DNA of 5,796 nt from Candidatus Babeliales bacterium (GTDB lineage Bacteria; Babelota; Babeliae; Babelales; JANWKD01), in assembly GCA_025451595.1 (NCBI GenBank), contig JANWKD010000053.1, forward strand, positions 1-5,796, in the 5' to 3' direction. Below the pieces are notes generated by a model. The model was not told the DNA's origin. It was given only the letters and a program-made list of their open reading frames with translations, and did not search any database. Positions 1-5,796 of this stretch are shown piece after piece. Within the stretch, counting starts at the first letter, position 1, and the number at the start of each line of letters is the position of its first letter. The translations under genes were made by a program, and so were the position numbers.

Positions 1-1163
1 ATAAGATTAATGGTTCCGGTAAAATCTGCTACTGCTTTATGGTAAACGGTTACTTGAGAGATATTGTTAAGATTAAGATTTTCTTGCAAAGCATCGGCAA
101 CTTCTTGAATTGGCTCAAATGCATGCCACTTTGAATTGGGAAAAAAATTTGCTAGTAACGAAAAGCAACCTGTCTGTGCGCCGATATCAAAAACAGTAAA
201 AAACTGATCTGAAGGTAACAAGGAATAGAATTTTTCTATAAGCGGCTTGTCCCATACAATGCCATTTTGCCAAGTACAACCGATTTTTTCGGAAATGTCA
301 GAAATGTAAATATCTGGTTTATTCTGCACTAAATTATAAGGGAATTTTCCTTCTAGAAGCCTTTCTACTGGTATCCAATAAGGCAGATGATTATGCATAT
401 ACGATTGATGATAGACTATAGCATTTGACAAAAATCCTGCGGTATAACTGAGTGAACTTCGTCCTGTTACCAAAACGTCGGCAAGAACTATGCCGGTATA
501 CGTATCCTCAAGGGGTTCATCTAAATGCAAAACTACATCAGGAGCAGTATATAGATTAAAATTTTCACTATTACCTTGAGAATAAATATGAAACAATGGA
601 TTGCGATGAGCGTATCGAGCTCTTAATTTATCAATAATTTGCAAATAATATTGGTCAGGTATGTCTGTTCCATAAACGCGACTATCATGAGGATTTGGTC
701 GTCGAACATGAACTGCGATATTTAAATTATTATTGTGAAAATAATTTTCATTATTTTTATTTGCTCTAAATACGGATTTTAATTTCTCTAAATATCGTGG
801 CGCTGCTGCTGTATTCTTATCAAAAAATGCTAAATATTCATCGTGCCTATCGGGCACTACGACATATCCTTTTTGTGAAGCTTCTTCAATGGTCATAAAA
901 TTATTAATAAAATTTAAAAGCACTTCTTTTTTTGCAATAAAATTTGGATCATTATCATAGTTATGTTCCATTTGATTAAAAGGACGGTAGCAAAATTCAA
1001 CATCAAGCATCTGAGCGCACACGTACGCTGCTATATTATGTAAAACATGCGCTCCAAAGCCATCACTGCGTTCATGAATAGTTATTGCTTTAGGTGCATC
1101 TGCAAAGCAGCTGTGTAATGATCCAGAAATAATTATACAATACAAAAATCGATTAATGTTCAT
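1..1163 (-). CDS. Leader-bearing fusion of a fucosyltransferase-like glycosyltransferase and an FkbM methyltransferase (3' end beyond window)
   Basis: The frame is open from the ATG at 1161-1163 to the left edge, giving at least 387 codons with no stop, so the C-terminus is missing. Residues 1-21 look like a Sec leader: R5, a hydrophobic stretch at 6-16, and possible cleavage after CFA (19-21). Residues about 27-258 resemble the fucosyltransferase-like (GT11/GT23-type) fold. They show an N-terminal SDGFGAHVLHNIAAY segment (33-47), an HVRRPN motif (152-157) like the HxRR motif of these enzymes, IYSQG (193-197), and TGRSSLSYTAGFLS (233-246) like the late Ser-rich motif. A linker (about 259-276) leads to an FkbM-type SAM domain with DIGAQTGCF (326-334) and FEP (349-351, E350 the likely SAM-ribose acid). 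The usual late FkbM signature would lie off the window. It starts 14 bases after the upstream FkbM gene, so it is probably co-transcribed. Inferred role: transfers a sugar and methylates it or a neighbour. The domain calls are from memory of motifs; the methyltransferase half is the surer one. Confidence 0.8.
   Translation of the reverse strand, partial: MNINRFLYCIIISGSLHSCFADAPKAITIHERSDGFGAHVLHNIAAYVCAQMLDVEFCYRPFNQMEHNYDNDPNFIAKKEVLLNFINNFMTIEEASQKGYVVVPDRHDEYLAFFDKNTAAAPRYLEKLKSVFRANKNNENYFHNNNLNIAVHVRRPNPHDSRVYGTDIPDQYYLQIIDKLRARYAHRNPLFHIYSQGNSENFNLYTAPDVVLHLDEPLEDTYTGIVLADVLVTGRSSLSYTAGFLSNAIVYHQSYMHNHLPYWIPVERLLEGKFPYNLVQNKPDIYISDISEKIGCTWQNGIVWDKPLIEKFYSLLPSDQFFTVFDIGAQTGCFSLLANFFPNSKWHAFEPIQEVADALQENLNLNNISQVTVYHKAVADFTGTINL
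3..335 (-). repeat. FkbM-domain duplication, copy in the fusion gene
   Basis: This stretch encodes residues 277-387 of the fusion protein and is the counterpart of 1535-1864. Shared blocks include LLPSD, GAQTG, FSLLAN, AFEPI and AVAD. The homology probably continues past the left edge, because the partner gene's domain does. Confidence 0.85.
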
Positions 1164-1166
1164 ATA

Positions 1167-1172
1167 TTTTCC
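1167..1172 (-). promoter_or_regulatory. Weak ribosome binding site of the fusion gene
   Basis: The minus strand reads TGGAAAATAT before the ATG, so GGA lies six bases upstream in a 14-base gap after the previous stop. It is weaker than the other sites here and may rely on translational coupling to the upstream gene. Confidence 0.45.
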
Positions 1173-1177
1173 ATTTT

Positions 1178-1981
1178 TTAAATGATCGGTTTACACAAAA
1201 TATCCTCATGGCTTATCAGTTGCCAGGTATAGCCCATTTTTTGTAAAAAGTTATCAATTTCTACTGGGTTTGTATTGCATTGTTTCATATTAGTTTCATT
1301 GTATTCCATGAGAATAATGGGATGGTCTCGCGCAATTAATTGCTGCGCTCCACATAAAATTTTAAATTCAGCTCCTTCGGTATCAATTTTTATGAAATCT
1401 ACTTTAGGAATTCTATAATCTTTAATAAAAGAATCTAAATCAATGCATTTAACTATGCGTTTTTCTTTAAGGGTAAATCGTTCTACGTTTGGTCCTATGG
1501 TTGCCAATCCCCATTGATTCATGTCGGGCATATGAAGTGTTATCAATCCGGTATAATCGGCGACTGCTTGTTCGAAAACGGTCACATTTTTGATAGTATT
1601 AAGCTCTAAATTTTTTTTAAGTTCATCTGTGGCCTCTTTAATTGGTTCAAATGCATACCATTGTGAATGAGGAAAATAGTTTGCCAATAGTGAAAATGAT
1701 CCTGTTTGTGCTCCTAAATCTAATACGACGAAATATCTGTCGGATGGTAATAGCTGGTAAAAACTCTCTATTAGATGCTGATCCCAAACTTTGTGAAGCC
1801 ACGTAGTGCCGATTCTTTCTGAATTTTCAGTTATGCATATATTGGGTAGACCGTGCACTAAATTATAAAATTTTTTGTTTTGTTTTGATTCTTCTAAGAA
1901 AGGAGCTGGATTACTTATGATTGCATCAAAAAAAAGAATGAAATTAAAAATTAACAATAGCATACAATATAAGGTGCGCAT
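1178..1981 (-). CDS. FkbM family SAM-dependent methyltransferase with N-terminal leader peptide
   Basis: This 267-residue protein carries the FkbM methyltransferase pattern. Motif I is DLGAQTGSF (88-96), the following acid is E112 in FEP, and the signature VDFIKIDTEGAEFKILCG (194-211) is complete, followed by IILMEYN (222-228). FkbM enzymes are O-methyltransferases acting on sugars or polyketide products; the substrate here is unknown. Residues 3-23 form a strongly hydrophobic N-terminal stretch after R2, which reads as a signal peptide or membrane anchor and is unusual for an enzyme that needs cytoplasmic SAM. The ATG at 1979-1981 is supported by AAGGAA five bases upstream. The SAM domain is about 60% identical by eye to that of the next gene downstream, and the leader start (R-x-L-Y-C) is also shared, so the two are tandem paralogues. 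It lies 49 bases after the upstream methyltransferase gene and 14 bases before the fusion gene. Confidence 0.9.
   Translation of the reverse strand: MRTLYCMLLLIFNFILFFDAIISNPAPFLEESKQNKKFYNLVHGLPNICITENSERIGTTWLHKVWDQHLIESFYQLLPSDRYFVVLDLGAQTGSFSLLANYFPHSQWYAFEPIKEATDELKKNLELNTIKNVTVFEQAVADYTGLITLHMPDMNQWGLATIGPNVERFTLKEKRIVKCIDLDSFIKDYRIPKVDFIKIDTEGAEFKILCGAQQLIARDHPIILMEYNETNMKQCNTNPVEIDNFLQKMGYTWQLISHEDILCKPII
1535..1864 (-). repeat. FkbM-domain duplication, copy in the stand-alone gene
   Basis: This stretch encodes residues 40-149 of the stand-alone FkbM protein and aligns with 3-335 in the fusion gene. I counted about 67 identical residues in about 110 with a single one-residue gap. Related DNA words such as TCAAATGCAT are still visible in both copies. 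It is a diverged tandem gene duplication, not a mobile repeat. Confidence 0.85.
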
Positions 1982-1985
1982 AGTA

Positions 1986-1991
1986 TTCCTT
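1986..1991 (-). promoter_or_regulatory. Ribosome binding site of the stand-alone FkbM gene
   Basis: On the minus strand this reads AAGGAA, ending four bases before the ATG (AAGGA with five). It supports the start that includes the leader peptide, which matters because the leader is the odd part of this protein. Confidence 0.7.
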
Positions 1992-2030
1992 TAAAGTAAA
2001 AAATTTTTATTTTTTTCATGATTGAGTGAA

Positions 2031-2840
2031 TTATGCGTTGCTCTTTTTGTTAAGCTCTATAGTCATAAACCAACCGACATGGTTCCACCCTAGTAAACTG
2101 GCAATTGTATATGCAGCTCTTTGATAAAGATGAGATTTATAATACAAAAGGTCATGATTGGTTACTGAAGCTTTCATATGCTTAATTTCAACAGGATATT
2201 TTTTTAGCAACATGCGAATCTCTTTGAGAGTATACGCTTTTGTTCCAATACTTTCTTGATGATTGTAAAGTACGCTTTTAAAGCTTTGAAATGGATTGCC
2301 TTTAGATAATACAGTGCAAATATAACGATAAAATGCAAACAATGAGTGCCTATTGTAAATCATTAATTTAATAGTTCCGTTCGGTTTGGTAACACGAATG
2401 ATTTCTTCCAGACATCGAACGGTGTTTGGTGAGTGATGAATTACGCCCCAAGAATAGACCAAGTCAAAGAAGTTATCTTGATAGGGAATTTGTTCTGCGT
2501 CGGCCACCTGCAAATCTTGTGGTTTTAAATTCTCGAGATCTAATCGGTTAGTAACATTATCAATGGCCTCTTGGGTCAAATCAATGCCATATGCGAGTGC
2601 GCCAGCGCGTAACCATTGGGTAAAATCGGTTCCGGCACCTACTCCGACTTCCAACACTTTCTTATTTCGAAATCGAGTAAACTGAGCGAATGAAAAAATT
2701 TCTGGTTCGATGCGATAACGCAAATTTTCTATATCATTAAAATATTCAGCTGAATATTTTGATTTGTCTGTATACTCGGTACCACAACTTGCTTTGTTCC
2801 AGTAGCGAGCAACTTCTTCTTTAAGCGCTTGATTTGCCAT
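2031..2840 (-). CDS. Class I SAM-dependent methyltransferase (Methyltransf_11/25 type)
   Basis: This 269-residue protein has a Rossmann-type methyltransferase core. Motif I is VLEVGVGAGT (62-71). D87 in YGIDLT sits at the end of the second strand, and VADAEQIP (112-119) holds the adenine-contacting acid. VYSWGVIHH (128-136) and RVTKPNGTI (149-157) complete the core. An N-terminal region with YWNKASCGTEY (13-23) and a C-terminal tail of about 110 residues flank it; the Trp-x(4)-CGT opening is familiar from stand-alone methyltransferases in glycan and natural-product clusters. No leader peptide is visible, unlike the two genes downstream, so it should be cytoplasmic. The start is supported by AGGA five bases upstream. 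It is the first gene of the leftward unit and faces the divergent region at 2841-3047. The substrate cannot be read from the sequence; a glycan or lipid intermediate is inferred from the neighbours. Confidence 0.88.
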   Translation of the reverse strand: MANQALKEEVARYWNKASCGTEYTDKSKYSAEYFNDIENLRYRIEPEIFSFAQFTRFRNKKVLEVGVGAGTDFTQWLRAGALAYGIDLTQEAIDNVTNRLDLENLKPQDLQVADAEQIPYQDNFFDLVYSWGVIHHSPNTVRCLEEIIRVTKPNGTIKLMIYNRHSLFAFYRYICTVLSKGNPFQSFKSVLYNHQESIGTKAYTLKEIRMLLKKYPVEIKHMKASVTNHDLLYYKSHLYQRAAYTIASLLGWNHVGWFMTIELNKKSNA

Positions 2841-2845
2841 ACTCG

Positions 2846-2849
2846 TCCT
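2846..2849 (-). promoter_or_regulatory. Ribosome binding site of the stand-alone class I methyltransferase
   Basis: The minus strand reads AGGA five bases before the ATG at 2838-2840, which fixes the start of the first gene of the leftward unit. Confidence 0.65.
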
Positions 2850-3034
2850 ATTTTAGTCAATTCATCATTAATACTTTTTTTTCAGCATATTCTAATTTAA
2901 TAAAAAGTGAAAAAATTATTTAATTTTTGTAAAAGGTGTGTTAAGGCTATTGTTATATGGTATGGTTCATTGGAATAGTTTAAATGACTATGAAATCGAT
3001 GATTAGATCCAATAATTATTCAATAGTAGCAAAT

Positions 3035-3040
3035 AAGGAA
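3035..3040 (+). promoter_or_regulatory. Ribosome binding site of the membrane protein gene
   Basis: AAGGAA lies seven bases before the ATG at 3048. It favours this start over the in-frame Met at residue 4 (3057). Confidence 0.7.
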
Positions 3041-3047
3041 TAGAGCA

Positions 3048-4250
3048 ATGAATCTTATGGCATCTCGTTATCAGCATTTATTATATACGTTCGAGGGATT
3101 TAAGCGAACAGGTGTCTCTTTAATTGAATATAATGGCATTAATTTTGCTCCCTCGTTTACGGGAGATGATATTGGTATTTATGTCTTAATTCCCAAGCTA
3201 GCTCAATTATTATCTATCTCTTTTGATCAAGCAATAAATCTATTTTTTGGTGGTACTCTTTTTATTTCTTGTTTCATTGGTTTGGTAGGAGTTTGGTTTT
3301 TGTATCATTCATGGACTGAACGACTTATTGGTACCGTTACTCTCGTTCTCCTGACTCGATTTAGTTGGGCAGTTGGCGATGTCTACATTGCATATGCAAG
3401 CTGTTCGATGGTATTAATTCCTTGGTTTTTGTTTTGTATACATCATCGGCAACCGCAACGATTGATAACCATTTTTTTCTTTTTTGCTGGCATCGTTATA
3501 GGATTTAGTCATTACATACGAGCATATTCTGCATTAGGTGTTTTGTTATTCATGCTTATTGTCCTAATGCTCAATCGCGATTTTTCTTGGTATAAAAAAG
3601 GAGTGCAGCTGTTACTATTAATAGCTGGTTTTGCTGTCCCCTATGCCTATTTTTCCAAAGTATATAATAATCATGTGCAGTACGCTCAGGAATACTTTCC
3701 TAATGTTGTAATAGGTCAAAAAAACCATGTATTTTGGCATAGTATTTATCTTGGATTTGGATTTTTGAATTTTCGCAACAAGGATAATATTGTATATGAT
3801 GATGCCTATGGATTTAATAAGGTTGCTCATATAGATAATACCGTAACTCTTGCGCAGACAGATAAATATGAGCAAGTTTTAAAACAAGAAGTGTTTAAAT
3901 TAATTAAAGAGCAAACCTACTTTGTAATCATTACGTTAAGTGCTAAAATTGGTGTTTTGTTGATGTACTTAATAAAGTTTGCAAATGTAGGTCTATTTGC
4001 AGCGTGGTACTATCGTAAACGATTTCTTTATGACTGTGCATGGTTTGTAGCATTAGCATTAAATGCAGCATTTCCACTTTTAGTAATGCCAATGCATGAA
4101 TATGCGTTAGGATTTATATCGTTAGCGGCTCTTTATGCAATGACGAGTATTAATGTTGCCTTAGAACAGGGTTTTTTAGTTGATTGCAAAAATCTGGTTA
4201 GTATACACGTTCAACGAGCAAAACAAATTTTGTTTGGATGGCGCTTATAG
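3048..4250 (+). CDS. Polytopic membrane protein, possibly a GT-C-like glycosyltransferase
   Basis: This 400-residue protein is mostly hydrophobic. Probable membrane segments lie near residues 65-86, 93-109, 112-131, 138-157, 159-175, 184-202, 293-310, 329-347 and 350-368. A large hydrophilic loop spans about 203-292, and a basic C-terminal tail spans about 380-400. An acidic motif, FTGDDIGIY (37-45), precedes the first clear membrane segment. GT-C glycosyltransferases, which use lipid-linked sugars, carry an acidic motif in their first outer loop, but normally after a first helix that is not evident here. The big loop has HSIYLGFGF (231-239) and YDDAYGF (250-256). I do not recognise a named family, and a transport or unrelated membrane role remains possible. 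The ATG at 3048 has AAGGAA seven bases upstream, and an in-frame stop at 3027-3029 rules out a much longer N-terminus. It is the only plus-strand gene here, divergent from the methyltransferases and convergent with the GT4 gene. Confidence 0.82.
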   Translation: MNLMASRYQHLLYTFEGFKRTGVSLIEYNGINFAPSFTGDDIGIYVLIPKLAQLLSISFDQAINLFFGGTLFISCFIGLVGVWFLYHSWTERLIGTVTLVLLTRFSWAVGDVYIAYASCSMVLIPWFLFCIHHRQPQRLITIFFFFAGIVIGFSHYIRAYSALGVLLFMLIVLMLNRDFSWYKKGVQLLLLIAGFAVPYAYFSKVYNNHVQYAQEYFPNVVIGQKNHVFWHSIYLGFGFLNFRNKDNIVYDDAYGFNKVAHIDNTVTLAQTDKYEQVLKQEVFKLIKEQTYFVIITLSAKIGVLLMYLIKFANVGLFAAWYYRKRFLYDCAWFVALALNAAFPLLVMPMHEYALGFISLAALYAMTSINVALEQGFLVDCKNLVSIHVQRAKQILFGWRL

Positions 4251-5789
4251 CATTGCAGCAAAACTTTTAATTTTCAAAACATGTTGATCCCAGGTATACG
4301 TTTGTACTGCTTTCTGTCGGGCATTATGGCCCATACGTACTCTATCGGCTAAGGGTAAATCAATAAGTAAACGAGATGCAGTAATAAATCCAATGATATC
4401 TGCCGGTGGAATGCAAAAACCAACTTGATTGGTAACTACTAATTGTTTATCAAAGTCAGCAGGGGTGAATGCCGGATTTATTAATTCGTTGAGCTGTTCT
4501 AACGCTGATGCAATAATAGGTTTGCCCATACTTAAATATTCAAAAATTTTAGTCGGCGACCCAAAAAAACGGGTGCCATCTAAATTGGGTTGCGTGGGAG
4601 AAAAAAATGCATCACATGCTGCTAGGTATTCTTTTGTTGTATGTTGTTCGACGATGCCAGTGAATGTTACATAGGATTGCAGATTTTTTTCTACAAGTTC
4701 TTGCTGTAAAAAGTCTTTCAATTGTCCATCGCCAATGAGCATAAAGTGAACCTCGGGTCTTTGTTTTATTATTTCGGGAATAATGTTGGCAAGTAGTTCA
4801 ATGCCGTGCCAAAAAGAGAAGGTGCCCACAAAACCAAAAACAAATTTTTCTTCCAAGTTATACTGTTGTCGAATAGTAGTTCGTGCAGGAATTAGTAGTG
4901 TAGGGTCAAAGCTGGCTGTGTCCACACCATTTGGATTGACCAATATTTTGTACTCAGGAATTCCAGAGGCCAACAAGCTATCTTTAAGAGGTTGAGATAC
5001 AACAACAATACTATGCGCATGTTGTAAGTTAACTCGCTCAATCCAATAAGCAAACCGATTAAACTTAAACCATTTTCCTTTGCCAAGTACGTCAAATTGC
5101 CATACCTCTGAGCCATTGTATTCTAAAATGAGTGGAATATCATGAATTTTGCTTAATACAACACCAGTCGCATTGAGTAAACTATATCGTTGATAAATAT
5201 AACCAATGCTATAATTCTTAAAAATGTTGCGAACGGATAATGCAAAAGTAATAGTAGAAAATATGCACTCGAGTCGCCAACGCAAATAGCCTAATTTCCA
5301 ACGAAACAGGAACAACAACGGCCAAGGCTTTAGATGCTTGAAATAGGTCAAGTTCATTGATGTTAAGAGTGTTGGCATTGCGCTCGAGGCTACCAAAACT
5401 GTGTATCCAATATGTTGTAATGATTGAATAACTCCTATGGTATGAGCTACTGATCCGCCAGCTTTCAATTCAGTAGCGCAAATGTCTGAGCGAATATACA
5501 AAACAGCTGGCTTTGCAGCAGATGTCTTTTTTTTGCCTAATACGTATGATAAAAATGTAAAAAAATGGTTTTTGATTAATTTTTTTTCAGCCTTTTCGAT
5601 TGAGTTACTTATCCATAATAAATAGGGCCAAATAATTATTAATGCAAAGCACCAGATATTATTTAATGTCGACTGCCAGGTCAGCAAAAGAGTTGCCCAT
5701 GCCAAGAAAAATAATCCAAGAATACGCAATATGGTGCTCAGTGCAATCACACGATGTGATTTAATTTTCTTTCCTAATAAGTAACCCAT
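4245..5789 (-). CDS. Membrane-anchored GT4-type (GT-B fold) glycosyltransferase
   Basis: This is a 514-residue protein. Two probable membrane segments lie at about 15-39 and 44-61, followed by a basic linker (64-93) and a two-domain GT-B glycosyltransferase. In the acceptor domain, AGGSVAHTIGVIQSLQHIG (110-128) is the usual Gly-rich opening, with YQRYSLLN (199-206) and EYNGSEVW (223-230) further on. In the donor domain, NPNGVD (285-290), FGFVGTFSFWHGIELL (318-333), IGDG (352-355) and SPTKIFEYLSMGKPIIAS (411-428) are characteristic of GT4 enzymes. E417 matches the second Glu of the EX7E motif, and the first position is Phe409. Enzymes of this family move a sugar from an activated nucleotide onto a lipid carrier or growing polysaccharide on the cytoplasmic face. 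The ATG at 5787-5789 lies seven bases from the right edge, the frame stays open to that edge, and no ribosome site can be seen, so the true start may lie further upstream. Its stop overlaps the stop of the opposing gene. Confidence 0.88.
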   Translation of the reverse strand: MGYLLGKKIKSHRVIALSTILRILGLFFLAWATLLLTWQSTLNNIWCFALIIIWPYLLWISNSIEKAEKKLIKNHFFTFLSYVLGKKKTSAAKPAVLYIRSDICATELKAGGSVAHTIGVIQSLQHIGYTVLVASSAMPTLLTSMNLTYFKHLKPWPLLFLFRWKLGYLRWRLECIFSTITFALSVRNIFKNYSIGYIYQRYSLLNATGVVLSKIHDIPLILEYNGSEVWQFDVLGKGKWFKFNRFAYWIERVNLQHAHSIVVVSQPLKDSLLASGIPEYKILVNPNGVDTASFDPTLLIPARTTIRQQYNLEEKFVFGFVGTFSFWHGIELLANIIPEIIKQRPEVHFMLIGDGQLKDFLQQELVEKNLQSYVTFTGIVEQHTTKEYLAACDAFFSPTQPNLDGTRFFGSPTKIFEYLSMGKPIIASALEQLNELINPAFTPADFDKQLVVTNQVGFCIPPADIIGFITASRLLIDLPLADRVRMGHNARQKAVQTYTWDQHVLKIKSFAAML

Positions 5790-5796
5790 GCAAGCA

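Larger units (their letters stand above)
2841..3047. promoter_or_regulatory. Divergent intergenic region with probable promoters for both directions
   Basis: This 207-base AT-rich region lies between two genes reading away from each other, so both promoters should be here. Leftward, the minus strand has TAGAAT at 2889-2894, a five-of-six match to a -10 box, without a good -35. Rightward, TTGTAA (2927-2932) and TGTTAT (2951-2956), 18 bases apart, are a weak pair. A 10-base perfect palindrome AATAATTATT lies at 3011-3020, just before the ribosome site, and could be chance in such AT-rich DNA. The assignment to exact boxes is weak; the location is stronger. Confidence 0.45.

Noticed and set aside
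1982..2030. Possible terminator between the class I methyltransferase and the stand-alone FkbM gene
   Set aside because: The A/T runs (AAAAAATTTTT) form no GC stem followed by a U tract in the direction of transcription, so I see no intrinsic terminator.
2906..2911. TTCACT on the minus strand as a -35 box for the leftward unit
   Set aside because: It is only 11 bases from the best -10-like box (TAGAAT), too close for a normal promoter.
3011..3020. Perfect palindrome AATAATTATT as an operator
   Set aside because: Ten bases of A/T symmetry are expected by chance in DNA of this composition, and no second copy is visible nearby.
3618..3875. Minus-strand open frame of 85 codons inside the membrane protein gene
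   Set aside because: It lies wholly antisense within a well-supported gene, has no ribosome site I can see, and its Ile/Lys/Tyr-rich product looks like an AT-rich shadow.
4251..4285. AT-rich near-palindrome after the membrane gene as a terminator
   Set aside because: The AAAACTTTT-type symmetry is short, lacks GC pairs and lies in the GT4 coding sequence.
4429..4674. Plus-strand open frame of 81 codons inside the GT4 gene
   Set aside because: It is antisense to the conserved donor-domain motifs of the GT4 enzyme and shows no domain or ribosome site.
4783..5116. Two further short open frames (one plus, one minus in another frame) inside the GT4 gene
   Set aside because: Both overlap strongly motif-supported coding sequence and have no recognisable features.

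Overview
This 5.8 kb window is AT-rich bacterial DNA carrying a small set of glycan-assembly and glycan-modification genes. Bacterial origin is inferred from compact gene packing, Shine-Dalgarno-like sites (AAGGA/AGGA) before most starts, and N-terminal export-type leader peptides. TGG reads as Trp and TGA does not occur inside the genes, so the standard code fits. The lineage cannot be named from the sequence alone. The low GC and the leader-bearing methyltransferases gave me an impression of a host-associated bacterium, possibly a group such as Dependentiae, but that is only a guess.

Layout. On the minus strand, three genes read leftward and look like one transcription unit: a stand-alone class I SAM methyltransferase (2840 to 2031), an FkbM-type methyltransferase with a leader peptide (1981 to 1178), and a two-domain protein with a leader peptide, a fucosyltransferase-like glycosyltransferase domain and an FkbM methyltransferase domain (1163 to beyond the left edge). 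The gaps are 49 and 14 bases. A 207-base divergent intergenic region (2841-3047) separates this unit from a plus-strand polytopic membrane protein (3048-4250), perhaps a GT-C-like glycosyltransferase. That gene runs tail-to-tail into a minus-strand, membrane-anchored GT4-type glycosyltransferase (5789 to 4245), and the two stop codons overlap.

How the genes may work together. The gene types suggest that sugars are added to a surface or secreted glycan by the glycosyltransferases and then O-methylated by the methyltransferases. The acceptor and the sugars are not visible in the sequence.

The most interesting point is the relationship between the two FkbM genes. Their methyltransferase segments are about 60% identical by hand alignment over about 110 residues, and the similarity reaches into the linker and the start of the leader peptide. 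The shorter gene looks like a copy of the longer one that lost its glycosyltransferase domain. No RNA genes, insertion sequences, CRISPR arrays or attachment sites were seen, and no gene-free stretch exceeds 300 bases.
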